From CAZPMT01 sp964587655 (GTDB taxonomy: Bacteria; Hydrogenedentota; Hydrogenedentia; Hydrogenedentales; SLHB01): a DNA stretch of 24,548 nucleotides. How positions within the stretch are numbered: position 1 is the first letter of the stretch; every line of letters begins with the position of its first letter. The translations under genes were made by a program, and so were the position numbers. Positions 1-7,479 of the stretch are shown here, piece after piece. Location: positions 1 to 24,548 of the forward strand of contig CAZPMT010000081.1 of the NCBI GenBank assembly GCA_964587655.1, in the 5' to 3' direction. Under the pieces are notes generated by a model. The model was given only the letters and a program-made list of their open reading frames with translations. It was not told the origin of the DNA and ran no database searches.

Positions 1-399
1 CACGTTCCTCACCCCTCCCTCAAAACCATCCCTCAAAAGTTACTCAACTTCCGTTGTAAGGACTTAAGAGGGGATAACGATAGACATTATCTCGAAAAAT
101 CTGATTTCTACAAATTTCTCGAAATCCATGCGCCCGAAAGGAGATCCTCGAGGCTTCTGTAACTAATCGAGGCTTGAATGGTAATATAATCTGAAGTGGG
201 CATTGGAACAGCGGAAGAGAATCCCGGGTGAACGATATCTGCGTTAAGAATCTCGGTCTGCATTGTCCGGCGCAGCATGTTCAGTCATTGGCGCCGAGCG
301 GACCTCGCCGGGAAGTAGATTCCATAATCGTGTAACGTGCGATTTCACACCCGTCGGGTAACCACGTTATCTGTACGGCCACGGTGGCAAAGGAGCAAC
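1..399. other. Intergenic leader, no gene seen
   Basis: No convincing coding frame is seen here. The first 200 bases are more AT-rich than the rest of the window. A perfect TATAAT lies at 185-190 but has no good -35 element at 16-18 bp upstream, so it is only a weak promoter candidate for the gene starting at 400. The 9-mer TCGAGGCTT occurs twice (148-156 and 167-175), 19 bp apart and just upstream of TATAAT. TCTCGAAA also occurs twice (90-97 and 117-124). The repeats could be regulatory or chance. Confidence 0.5.
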
Positions 400-1638
400 A
401 TGAGCGTGTCGGTCAACCAGGACAACCTTGCACGGAATGAACGCGGACCTCGCCGGTTGCTTGTTCTGCGCGAGCTTCCCAAGGGTCTGTCGATCGTGAC
501 TGTGGAATCTCGCAAGGACCTGAAGGAGTTCGTGCGGTTTCCGATGAAGTTGTACGCGGATTGCCCCCATTACGTGCCGCCGCTTATTGCCGATGAACTC
601 GATACGCTTGATCCGAAGAAGTGCCCTGTGCATGAGAATGCAGATGCGCGGCTGTTCCTCGCGATCCGCCGGGGCACAGTTTGTCAAACCCCGACAAACT
701 GTGAGGTCGTGGGCCGGATCGCGGCCATCATCAGCCAAGCCGTCAACGATCGATGGAACACCCGGACGCTACGGTTTAGCTGGTTCGACTGCATCGATGA
801 CTACGCTGTTGCGGCGGCGCTCTTCGATGCGGCGGAAGTCTGGGGAAGCGGGCACGGCATGGACAATATCGTAGGTCCGATGGGGTTTAACCATCTTGAA
901 AAGGCCGGCATGCTGACCAGCGGATATGACACGACGCCCACGATGGCCAGCTTTTACAACTACCCGTACTACAATGATTTTGTGAAGCGGTACGGCTTCA
1001 CCGTTGACGTCGGCATCGTCGAGTACCGCCTCCGCAACGTGTTCGCGCAGGCATTCCCGCCGCGCGTTGTCGCGCTGATGGAGCGGAAGCAAAAGGGCCG
1101 GTACCGAGTCCTGGAATTCACTAGCCGCAAGCAGGTGATGGCGAGAGCCAGAGAAGTAGTCGCGCTGATCGAATCCACCTATTGGGACCTTTACGATGGC
1201 GTTCCTTTGACTAAGCCCCAGGTGGACTACTATATCAAGAAGTTTTTCCCTTACCTGATCCCGGAACTCGTCAAAGTGGCCGTAAACGAACGCGACGAAG
1301 CCGTGGGGTTTTTCATTGCGATGCCCAACATATCTGAGGCGCTGCAAAGGGCCGACGGCCGGCTGCTGCCGTTCGGGCTCTATCACCTGTGGAAGGCCTC
1401 CCGGCGCGGCAACAAGGTGCTCGATTTCCTCCTTGCGGGCGTCCAGAAAGAATACCGCGGCCGGGGCATCGACATCATGATGGGCGTTGAGATGTTCAAG
1501 ACCGCGGCGAAACTCGGATTCGAGTGCGCCGAGACCAACCTCGAACTCGAAACCAACAGCCGCGTCCGGTCGGAATGGAAACACCTCGATCACGTCGTCA
1601 ACCGGCGCAGGGCGATCTACGCGAAACCCATTGGGTAA
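400..1638 (+). CDS. YghO-like GNAT-superfamily protein
   Basis: This 412-residue protein resembles the YghO-type branch of the GNAT acyltransferases, usually about 370-390 residues; its substrate is unknown. Family-like segments are a central GPMGFNHLEKAGML motif, a YNYPYYNDFVKRYGF segment, and a C-terminal part reading VQKEYRGRGIDIMMGVEMF, the expected acetyl-CoA pyrophosphate-binding loop (R/Q-x-x-G-x-G/A). The ATG at 400 is chosen because AAGGAG (390-395) sits 4 bases before it and the family-like sequence begins soon after. An in-frame ATG at 337 has no such site. One oddity is an apparent insertion of about ten residues around TVCQTPTNC, just before VVGRIAAI, encoded by a perfect inverted repeat. 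The next genes are convergent, with a 51-bp gap and no good terminator. The family call is from recalled similarity. Confidence 0.75.
   Translation: MSVSVNQDNLARNERGPRRLLVLRELPKGLSIVTVESRKDLKEFVRFPMKLYADCPHYVPPLIADELDTLDPKKCPVHENADARLFLAIRRGTVCQTPTNCEVVGRIAAIISQAVNDRWNTRTLRFSWFDCIDDYAVAAALFDAAEVWGSGHGMDNIVGPMGFNHLEKAGMLTSGYDTTPTMASFYNYPYYNDFVKRYGFTVDVGIVEYRLRNVFAQAFPPRVVALMERKQKGRYRVLEFTSRKQVMARAREVVALIESTYWDLYDGVPLTKPQVDYYIKKFFPYLIPELVKVAVNERDEAVGFFIAMPNISEALQRADGRLLPFGLYHLWKASRRGNKVLDFLLAGVQKEYRGRGIDIMMGVEMFKTAAKLGFECAETNLELETNSRVRSEWKHLDHVVNRRRAIYAKPIG
675..703. repeat. Perfect inverted repeat inside a CDS
   Basis: CACAGTTTGTC (675-685) and its exact complement GACAAACTGTG (693-703) enclose the 7-base loop AAACCCC. 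The 29-bp structure lies inside the GNAT-like gene. Together with one more base it would account for the ten extra residues between FLAIRRG and EVVGRIAAI, where related proteins, as I recall them, have a short turn. It looks like a small palindromic element inserted without breaking the frame. No second copy was seen in the window. Confidence 0.7.
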
Positions 1639-1689
1639 CCGCCTCCCCCTCCACGCGCATCCTTCGCGCGCGAATGTTCTATTGCCCGA

Positions 1690-2514
1690 TCAGCCCTTTA
1701 TCCCCGTCATCTTGATGCCTTCTATAAACTGGCGTTGTGCGAAGAAGAAGATGATGACGATCGGGCAGGTCATCAAGGCTGAAGCCGCCATCAATCGCCC
1801 GTACTGGGCCTCGTACTGTCCCTGGAACATGGCAAGGCCCAGGGACAAGGTGTAGCGGGTTTCGTCGAGCAAGTAGATCAGCGGGTTGACGAAATCGTTC
1901 CACGCGCCCAGAAAGCTGAACAGCCCCACGACCGCCAGCGCCGGGACCGACAGCGGCATGACCACACGCCACCAAATCGCGACCTCCCCATGACCATCGA
2001 CGCGCGCCGCGTCAAGCAGATCGCGCGGAACGGTCATGAAGAACTGGCGAAGCATGAAGATGAAGAATGCGTTTCCGAACAGCGAGGGGATCGTCAGCGG
2101 GAGGAACGTGTCGATCCAGCCGAGTTTCCGGAAAACGAGGAAGACCGGGATCATCATGATCTGCGCCGGCACCATCATCGTGCCCAACATCGCGTAGAAG
2201 AGCAGGTCGCGGCCTGGCCATTTCACGCGCGCGAAACCATACGCCACCATCGAGGACGCCAGCAGGTTTCCGCAGACGGTGAACGCGCAGACGTAAAGCG
2301 TGTTGGACATGAACCGCCAGAATTGAAACGGCGAGCCGGGCTTGAACAGTTCGCGGAGATGATCGAGCGTCGGCGTGAATACCCAGACCGGCGGCCACTG
2401 TTTCAGCAACTCGTTCGGCTTCACGGCGCTCATGAGCAGCCAGACAAAGGGGAAAAGAAACACGAGCGACAACGCGAAGGTGACGGCGTGCGTCAGGACC
2501 GTCCCGCGCCTCAT
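1690..2514 (-). CDS. Sugar-type ABC transporter permease (MalG/UgpE-like)
   Basis: This 274-residue inner-membrane protein has about six hydrophobic segments and belongs to the carbohydrate uptake (CUT1) permeases of the MalG/UgpE type. The N-terminus (LSLVFLFPFVWLLMSAVKP) and the cytoplasmic EAA-like loop DAARVDGHGEVAIWWRVVMP, which docks on the ATPase, are typical. The C-terminus FIEGIKMTGIKG matches the usual ending of this family (GLTAGAVKG-like). The ATG at 2514 overlaps the stop of the upstream permease as ATGA, and GAAGGAGGG lies a few bases upstream, so the two permeases are coupled. A longer open frame extends upstream inside the partner gene and is not used. The substrate cannot be read from the sequence; sugars or glycerol-3-phosphate are typical. 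No ATPase or binding protein lies nearby. Confidence 0.92.
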   Translation of the reverse strand: MRRGTVLTHAVTFALSLVFLFPFVWLLMSAVKPNELLKQWPPVWVFTPTLDHLRELFKPGSPFQFWRFMSNTLYVCAFTVCGNLLASSMVAYGFARVKWPGRDLLFYAMLGTMMVPAQIMMIPVFLVFRKLGWIDTFLPLTIPSLFGNAFFIFMLRQFFMTVPRDLLDAARVDGHGEVAIWWRVVMPLSVPALAVVGLFSFLGAWNDFVNPLIYLLDETRYTLSLGLAMFQGQYEAQYGRLMAASALMTCPIVIIFFFAQRQFIEGIKMTGIKG

Positions 2515-3434
2515 TCGCCGGTCCCTCCTTCGTAGTAGATGAAACGTCCCGTTGCCTTGAAGACGATTGCCGTGATCGCGCCGATGATGGCAAACAGGAC
2601 CCACGCCATCGCGGAGGCATAGCCGAGCCGGAAGTACTCGAAGGCGTTCTTGAACAGGTACAGGCAATAGAACAGCGTCGAGACGCCGGGTTGGCCGCCC
2701 TTGGTCATGATGTACGCTTGCGTGAAGACCTGGAGCGCGCCGATTAAGCCCATCACGAGCGTGAAGAACAGGATCGGCGAGACCATCGGCAACGTGACGT
2801 GGCGTACCTTTTGCCAAGAGGACGCGCCGTCGAGGTCGGCCACTTCGTACAGCGTTTGCGGCACGTCCTGGAGCGCGGCGAGGTACAGCACCATCGTGCC
2901 GCCGACGCCCCACACGCTCATTATCACCAGCGCCGGCTTGGCCCAGTTCGGGCTTTGCAGCCAATTCGGCGGCGCCATGTGCACGCCCGGAATCAGGTTC
3001 ACGAAGTTGCACAAGGGTTGCAGAGCCCAGTTCAGATAGCCGTATTGCGAGTTGAACACCCAAACCCAAAGCACCGAAGCCGCCACAAGCGGAACAATCG
3101 ACGGCAGGAAGAAGATCGTCCTAAATATGGGGCGCACGACCATCTTCCGATTAAGGAGCAGTGCCAGCAGAAACGCAGCCGTCATACCGAGCGGCACCGC
3201 GAACACCGTGTAGAACGCCGTGTTCCAAAGCGAGGTCCAGAACAGGCGGTCCTGGCCGAGTTTGACGAAGTTGTCGAGCCCCGCCCACTTCGGCGCATTA
3301 AAGATGTCGTAGTCCGTGAAGCTGAAACAGAAAGAGGCGATCAGGGGAAGGATCGTGAAGCCCAGAAAACCGATGACGTATGGCGAGACGAAAAAAAGGC
3401 CCAATCTGAGGTCGCGTTTCTGTGATCGCGTCAT
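2511..3434 (-). CDS. Sugar-type ABC transporter permease (MalF/UgpA-like)
   Basis: This protein of about 307 residues has six predicted membrane segments and belongs to the MalF/UgpA branch of CUT1 permeases. It begins with the usual segment LFFVSPYVIGFLGFTILPLI, followed by FTDYDIFNAPKWAGLDNFVK, and carries the EAA loop YEVADLDGASSWQKVRHVTLP. It would form the heterodimeric channel with the permease it overlaps by 4 bp. The start is uncertain. The ATG at 3434 gives the normal family N-terminus but has no strong ribosome site; a TTG at 3464 would add ten residues and lies just after AGAGGA. Upstream on the same strand is the DUF433 gene, only about 40-70 bp away, so read-through is possible. 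The expected upstream solute-binding protein is absent. Confidence 0.9.
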   Translation of the reverse strand: MTRSQKRDLRLGLFFVSPYVIGFLGFTILPLIASFCFSFTDYDIFNAPKWAGLDNFVKLGQDRLFWTSLWNTAFYTVFAVPLGMTAAFLLALLLNRKMVVRPIFRTIFFLPSIVPLVAASVLWVWVFNSQYGYLNWALQPLCNFVNLIPGVHMAPPNWLQSPNWAKPALVIMSVWGVGGTMVLYLAALQDVPQTLYEVADLDGASSWQKVRHVTLPMVSPILFFTLVMGLIGALQVFTQAYIMTKGGQPGVSTLFYCLYLFKNAFEYFRLGYASAMAWVLFAIIGAITAIVFKATGRFIYYEGGTGE

Positions 3435-3470
3435 GCGGCGTCGCCGATCATACCCTTGCAGCAAGTCCTC

Positions 3471-3506
3471 TCATTCGTGCGCCACAAGCTCCGCAAGCAC
3501 CTTCAT
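3471..3506 (-). other. Eleven-codon ORF overlapping the DUF433 stop
   Basis: An ATG overlapping the DUF433 stop as ATGA opens a frame of only 11 codons (MKVLAELVAHE) before TGA. DUF433 antitoxins are commonly followed, with overlap, by a DUF5615-type PIN-like toxin whose start often resembles MK-x-L. This may be the remnant of a deleted toxin gene, or chance. Confidence 0.2.
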
Positions 3507-3742
3507 TGGGTTTGCAGTTCGGCAAAATACGTCCTCTCGGAAGATAAAGACGCCGCGCCGAACGCAAGTGCGGCTCGGATGTGTTCCGGGCGCAGTCGCG
3601 GGTATGATTCGAGCAGGTCTGCTTCCGACTCACCTTCAGAGAGCCGCTCGAGAATCAGTTCCACCGTGAGCCGGGTGCCTTCGATCACCGGCTTGCCCAC
3701 CATAACGTCCGGCCGCTGTTCGATGTACTCGCGCCAATCCAT
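3503..3742 (-). CDS. DUF433 antitoxin-like protein
   Basis: This 79-residue protein matches the DUF433 family (VapB-like, winged-helix DNA-binding antitoxins). The diagnostic segment is GKPVIEGTRLTVELILERL, followed by an acidic stretch and YPRLRPEHIRAALAFGA. Family members usually pair with a DUF5615 PIN-like RNase toxin and repress their own promoter. The ATG at 3742 is chosen because GGAGG (3751-3755) is placed 8 bases upstream; an ATG eight codons earlier lacks such a site. Downstream on the same strand only an 11-codon ORF and then ABC permease genes are seen, so the antitoxin appears orphaned. It may be a solitary regulator. The family assignment is firm; the role here is inferred. Confidence 0.88.
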   Translation of the reverse strand: MDWREYIEQRPDVMVGKPVIEGTRLTVELILERLSEGESEADLLESYPRLRPEHIRAALAFGAASLSSERTYFAELQTQ

Positions 3743-3750
3743 AGAACCTG

Positions 3751-3755
3751 CCTCC
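3751..3755 (-). promoter_or_regulatory. Shine-Dalgarno site for the DUF433 gene
   Basis: GGAGG on the minus strand, 8 bases before the ATG at 3742. It decides between this start and the in-frame ATG eight codons upstream, which it would lie inside. Confidence 0.7.
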
Positions 3756-3768
3756 GAATTCATTCCAC

Positions 3769-3798
3769 AGTATACAGCACCGTTCGCAAACGCGACAA
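3769..3798 (-). promoter_or_regulatory. Sigma-70-like promoter for the DUF433 gene
   Basis: On the minus strand TTGTCG (3793-3798) and TATACT (3769-3774) are separated by 18 bp. The predicted transcript would start near 3762 and have a leader of about 20 bases containing the GGAGG site. The -10 matches 5 of 6 and the -35 4 of 6 consensus positions. Confidence 0.45.
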
Positions 3799-3923
3799 CA
3801 AGGTAGGACAGGACGCGGGCGTACGCGGCCATCCCGGCGAGAGGTGCATCGCCTTGTTCTTGACACTCCTCGCGCCGCCTTGCTGTTTCAGCACTCCTTG
3901 CCGACGGAGGCGTCGCGGGGTTA

Positions 3924-3951
3924 TTGCAGGTAGAGAGAATTGGCGTATGAT
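3924..3951 (+). promoter_or_regulatory. Weak promoter candidate for the sigma-factor fusion gene
   Basis: TTGCAG (3924-3929) and TATGAT (3946-3951) are separated by 16 bp. The -10 is good and the -35 poor. The transcript would start within or next to the ribosome site AGGGAGG (3955-3961), which lies 9 bases before the ATG at 3971, leaving a very short leader. Because such sigma factors may depend on other promoters, this is tentative. Confidence 0.25.
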
Positions 3952-3970
3952 GTGAGGGAGGAAACCTGCG

Positions 3971-6900
3971 ATGGCTATGGACGATGCGACTTTGCTTGAG
4001 CGGTGGGAGGCCGAGGGTGACGCGGAGGCCTTCAGGGAGATAGTGGCGAGGTACGCAGGCATGGTATACGGCACGTGCAGGCGTGTCTTGGGAAACGCCA
4101 GCGAAGCCGAAGACGTCGCGCAGGAATGTTTCGAGGCGCTGACGCAGGTTGGGACGAAACCGGGCAGGCGTCTTGGGCCTTGGCTTCACCGGGTCGCTAC
4201 AAACCGTTCGTTGAAGCGGCTGCGTGGCGAGCGGCGTCGCAAGGACCGCGAGCATCGATTCGTACAGGGGCTCGAGGTACAACGGGAGATCGCGTGGGAT
4301 GATATGTACGAGTACGTCGATGAGGCAATAGCAGAACTGCCGGATGCCCTCCGTGTTCCAGTCGTGGCGCATTTCCTGGAGGATCAGACTCATGAGGCGA
4401 TTGCAGAGACGTTGGGGTTGACGCGCCAGGCCGTTACGTACCGCGTCGGGCAGGGAATCGAACGAATTCGGAAGGGTTTGAAACGGAAAGGGGTGCCTTT
4501 GACCGCGGCGATCCTTGCGGCCCTGTTGAAGGCGAACGTGACGGAGGCCGCTCCGGCTTCTCTCGTCAGATCGGCGGGGAAACTGGCGCTGATGGGCCCC
4601 GTCGGGGCGTCGTCAGGCGGTCTACCGAGCCTGGCCAGTGTAGTCGCGACCCTGTTCTCCGCGAAGGCGGCCGTTATAGTCAGCGCCATAGTCGCCGTGG
4701 CCGCCGTCAGTTACTTCGGTTACGCGCGAGTGGCGTCCGGGAGAGAAGCGCGCGAGCTTGCCTCTTTGCCAAGCAACGGGAATCTTGCAGGAGACTCGGT
4801 GGAAGCGGTGAATCCGGTACCCGCGCCGAAGGAAGCAAGTCCGGCGGCGCAAGGGCCTGCCAAACCGGTCCCGAGCGCCGGTTCAGCGACTCTGACGGGC
4901 ACGGTTACCGACATGAGCGGAAATCCGATTGCGGGCGCGCCGGTTTCCATGGCCTGGGGCAAGGGAACCGAACAGGCGCAAGCGACGACGGACTCGTCGG
5001 GGCGTTTCTCGGTGGCGTATGACACCGAAACGCTCACCAATTCGCTCGCGGTTTATGCACCGGGTTTCCTGCCGCTCAGATATCAATTCCGGCCTGTGAT
5101 TCGGGGCGCCCGGTTGGAGTTACTGGTTAGAATGTTCACAGGGAAGGAATACCGAGGCATCCTGACGGATCGCAAAGGAAATCCGATCCGCGGCGCATGG
5201 ATCGGCGTCGGCGAACAAGGTTCCATGTTGAATGTGTGGACGGATGCCGAGGGCGCTTTCGCGGTAGTGGCCGACCCGGTCCATCCATCGTTTCGGTTTG
5301 ACCATCCCGACTTTGTTCGATACCAGATGGATATGGCGGCCGCCGAGATTGGCGAGCGCGGCCTCAAGGTGCAAGCGCCACGTGCGGGTGTCTTGCGCGT
5401 CAAAGTCATGCGAGGCTCGAGTCCCGTGCCGGGTGTTCCTGTCGAGGTCCCCGGAGGTTGTTCCCAAGCCACCTCAGACGAAAATGGGATCGCCGAGATG
5501 CGCGTTCCGGCGCCCGCGTCCTACGCCCCCACGGCCAAAGACAACGAAGGAAATGTCGCGAGTCTTGCCTCGGGCACGACGTTCGTGGAAGAGGACGCGG
5601 TTGCCGAATGCACGGTGACGTTCTCTGCCGACTACCCCGCTTCCGTGCGCGGACGCGTGCTCGATGCCAATGGACAGCCCCTGCCGAAAGCGCAGATCGG
5701 TATCAGCAATGATAGGCAGCCTGAACTGCCTCGACAGATCCCGGTTGCCGCTGACGGCGCGTTCAGCGCCGGCCTTGAGATGGGCAAGAACGCCGTCTAT
5801 GCGTATGTTCAGGGCGAAGAATACTCATTCGAGGGCGGCGGCAGGCGCGAATTGATCGTTACGGGGCCGAAGCAATTCGATGAGGTCTTTCGAGTAAAGG
5901 AACGCAAGACGCCAGGAACATACTCCGTATCGATGTTGGACAGCGCGGGACTGCCCGTCACGGATGCAGTGCTGCGCCCGGCTTCCGAGCCACAATACGG
6001 CATGAACGGCAGCGTCGACGTCCTCGTACACGCGGCGGAAGGCGTGTTCCAGTTGGATGGCCGCGCGCCTCTCACGATATATGACGAACAGAAGGAGGCA
6101 GAGGTTAGCCTGGAGGGGAATCCAGTTGATCCGAATACGAATACTGAGGCGAGTTGCATGTATGAGATTGGGACGGGGCGCATGGGGCGGATCGCCAGAC
6201 GCGATTCCGATGCGGCGGAGTTGTTCGTTCGCTTTGAGGGGCAGTCCGGCTCAGTCGCGGGAAAAGTTGTTGATGATGCAGGCACACCTCTGCCGATGGT
6301 CTATGTATCACTCCACAGGCCGAAGCAGAGGCGCGTGAACGTTCGACAGACAGGCGCGGATGGGGCCTTCCGATTTGACTTCGTGCCGACGGGTGAATCC
6401 GATGCCATCAGACTGCGCTGCGGATCGCCGATGCACGAGGCGGAACGCGCCTATGAGGGTATCATTGCGGCGAATCCGCCGACGCCGCTGAGGCTAGTCC
6501 TCAGGTCGGCTGCGGCGGCGGTCTCGGGCATCGTCGTCAACGAACGAGACATGCCCGCGCCCGGCGCTTCGATAAGCTATCGTGATGAGGCCGAAGGAAC
6601 GGACGCATTGGTGGCAGCGGCCGACAAGGAAGGAAGATTCTCGGTGCAGGTGCCGCGCGGGGACTACATCTTCTGGACGCAGAATGAACATTGGGAAAAA
6701 TCGGAGCCTATACACATTACCGCGCCTGCCAAGGGCGTAGTGCTGGTCGTCAAATCATCCTCAGCCGACGAGCAGGCGGCGGCTCCTGACGATGCCCTTC
6801 ACGCACAGAGAAAAAACACGCTGCAACAGGTCGGCATCATCTTCAAGATGTTCGCCAATGAGAGCAAAGGCTTGATTTACCCGCCGCTGGCCAGCCAATA

Positions 6901-7384
6901 CGGCGCGTTTTATCCGGATCCGAGCCTTCTCTATCCGGAATACATTACAGATCCTGCAACATTGGCTGCGCTGACGGGAAAGCAGGACGTAAGGTTGTGC
7001 TATTTCGGATACGCGATAGAAGATGAGGCAGTGGCCACTGCGTTCCTCGATGCATATGAGGAATACGGGCCGGAGGGCCTGAAGGGCGAGGACCTGACGC
7101 TGGATGAGGCGGGTGCGGAAGAGAACGACACAAAGACAGTCTTCCGTCTGCGCGAGGGGGTCGAACGGTTCCTCATCACGGATATCAATGAGGCCGACGC
7201 ATCGGCCAAGGCGCAATCAAGGCTGCCCGTCGCGTGGGAAGTGCCCGCGGGAACGGAAAACGCGGCATGGGTGCTTTATATGGATGGGCATGCGGAGTGG
7301 AAACCTTATCCGGGAGAGTTCCCGATGACGGAGGCGCTCATCACGCGGGTGAAATCCATCACGGCGTCGGTACGCAGAAAGTGA
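3971..7384 (+). CDS. Membrane-anchored ECF sigma factor fused to CarboxypepD_reg-like repeats and a pseudopilin-like domain
   Basis: This 1137-residue multidomain protein starts with an ECF sigma factor: region 2 at about 8-60 (SEAEDVAQECFEAL) and region 4 at about 115-172, with the helix-turn-helix THEAIAETLGLTRQAVTYRV. A single membrane helix follows at about 229-253 (AKAAVIVSAIVAVAAVSYFG), then an Ala/Pro-rich linker. At least five beta-sandwich repeats of carboxypeptidase-regulatory type lie near 308, 393, 558, 757 and 851 (for example TLTGTVTDMSGNPIAGAPV). The last 200 residues, from QVGIIFKMFANESKG to VLYMDGHAEW, resemble the globular part of H-X9-DG/DUF1559-type pseudopilins without their N-terminal helix. 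The expected topology is cytoplasmic sigma domains with the rest outside. ECF proteins with long C-terminal extensions are known in Planctomycetes; the pilin-like end is unusual. The ATG at 3971 has AGGGAGG 9 bases upstream. No anti-sigma gene is adjacent. Confidence 0.85.
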   Translation: MAMDDATLLERWEAEGDAEAFREIVARYAGMVYGTCRRVLGNASEAEDVAQECFEALTQVGTKPGRRLGPWLHRVATNRSLKRLRGERRRKDREHRFVQGLEVQREIAWDDMYEYVDEAIAELPDALRVPVVAHFLEDQTHEAIAETLGLTRQAVTYRVGQGIERIRKGLKRKGVPLTAAILAALLKANVTEAAPASLVRSAGKLALMGPVGASSGGLPSLASVVATLFSAKAAVIVSAIVAVAAVSYFGYARVASGREARELASLPSNGNLAGDSVEAVNPVPAPKEASPAAQGPAKPVPSAGSATLTGTVTDMSGNPIAGAPVSMAWGKGTEQAQATTDSSGRFSVAYDTETLTNSLAVYAPGFLPLRYQFRPVIRGARLELLVRMFTGKEYRGILTDRKGNPIRGAWIGVGEQGSMLNVWTDAEGAFAVVADPVHPSFRFDHPDFVRYQMDMAAAEIGERGLKVQAPRAGVLRVKVMRGSSPVPGVPVEVPGGCSQATSDENGIAEMRVPAPASYAPTAKDNEGNVASLASGTTFVEEDAVAECTVTFSADYPASVRGRVLDANGQPLPKAQIGISNDRQPELPRQIPVAADGAFSAGLEMGKNAVYAYVQGEEYSFEGGGRRELIVTGPKQFDEVFRVKERKTPGTYSVSMLDSAGLPVTDAVLRPASEPQYGMNGSVDVLVHAAEGVFQLDGRAPLTIYDEQKEAEVSLEGNPVDPNTNTEASCMYEIGTGRMGRIARRDSDAAELFVRFEGQSGSVAGKVVDDAGTPLPMVYVSLHRPKQRRVNVRQTGADGAFRFDFVPTGESDAIRLRCGSPMHEAERAYEGIIAANPPTPLRLVLRSAAAAVSGIVVNERDMPAPGASISYRDEAEGTDALVAAADKEGRFSVQVPRGDYIFWTQNEHWEKSEPIHITAPAKGVVLVVKSSSADEQAAAPDDALHAQRKNTLQQVGIIFKMFANESKGLIYPPLASQYGAFYPDPSLLYPEYITDPATLAALTGKQDVRLCYFGYAIEDEAVATAFLDAYEEYGPEGLKGEDLTLDEAGAEENDTKTVFRLREGVERFLITDINEADASAKAQSRLPVAWEVPAGTENAAWVLYMDGHAEWKPYPGEFPMTEALITRVKSITASVRRK

Positions 7385-7479
7385 GGATAACCGCTGTCGG
7401 GGATTTGCCGCCTTGTGGCCGGACATGCTGGACCTGCTTGCCCGGAAGTAGTACAGCGGACGCTGCAAAGGAATTGAGA

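Noticed and set aside
1639..1689. Possible terminator between the GNAT-like gene and the convergent permease
   Set aside because: Only a 5-bp CGCGC/GCGCG stem with no T tract on either side.
3860..3888. TTGACA on + at 3860-3865 as a -35 element
   Set aside because: No acceptable -10 sequence follows at 16-18 bp.
3743..4393. Upstream extension of the DUF433 frame to 296 residues
   Set aside because: It overlaps the sigma-factor gene in antisense, and the family domain with its ribosome site begins at 3742.
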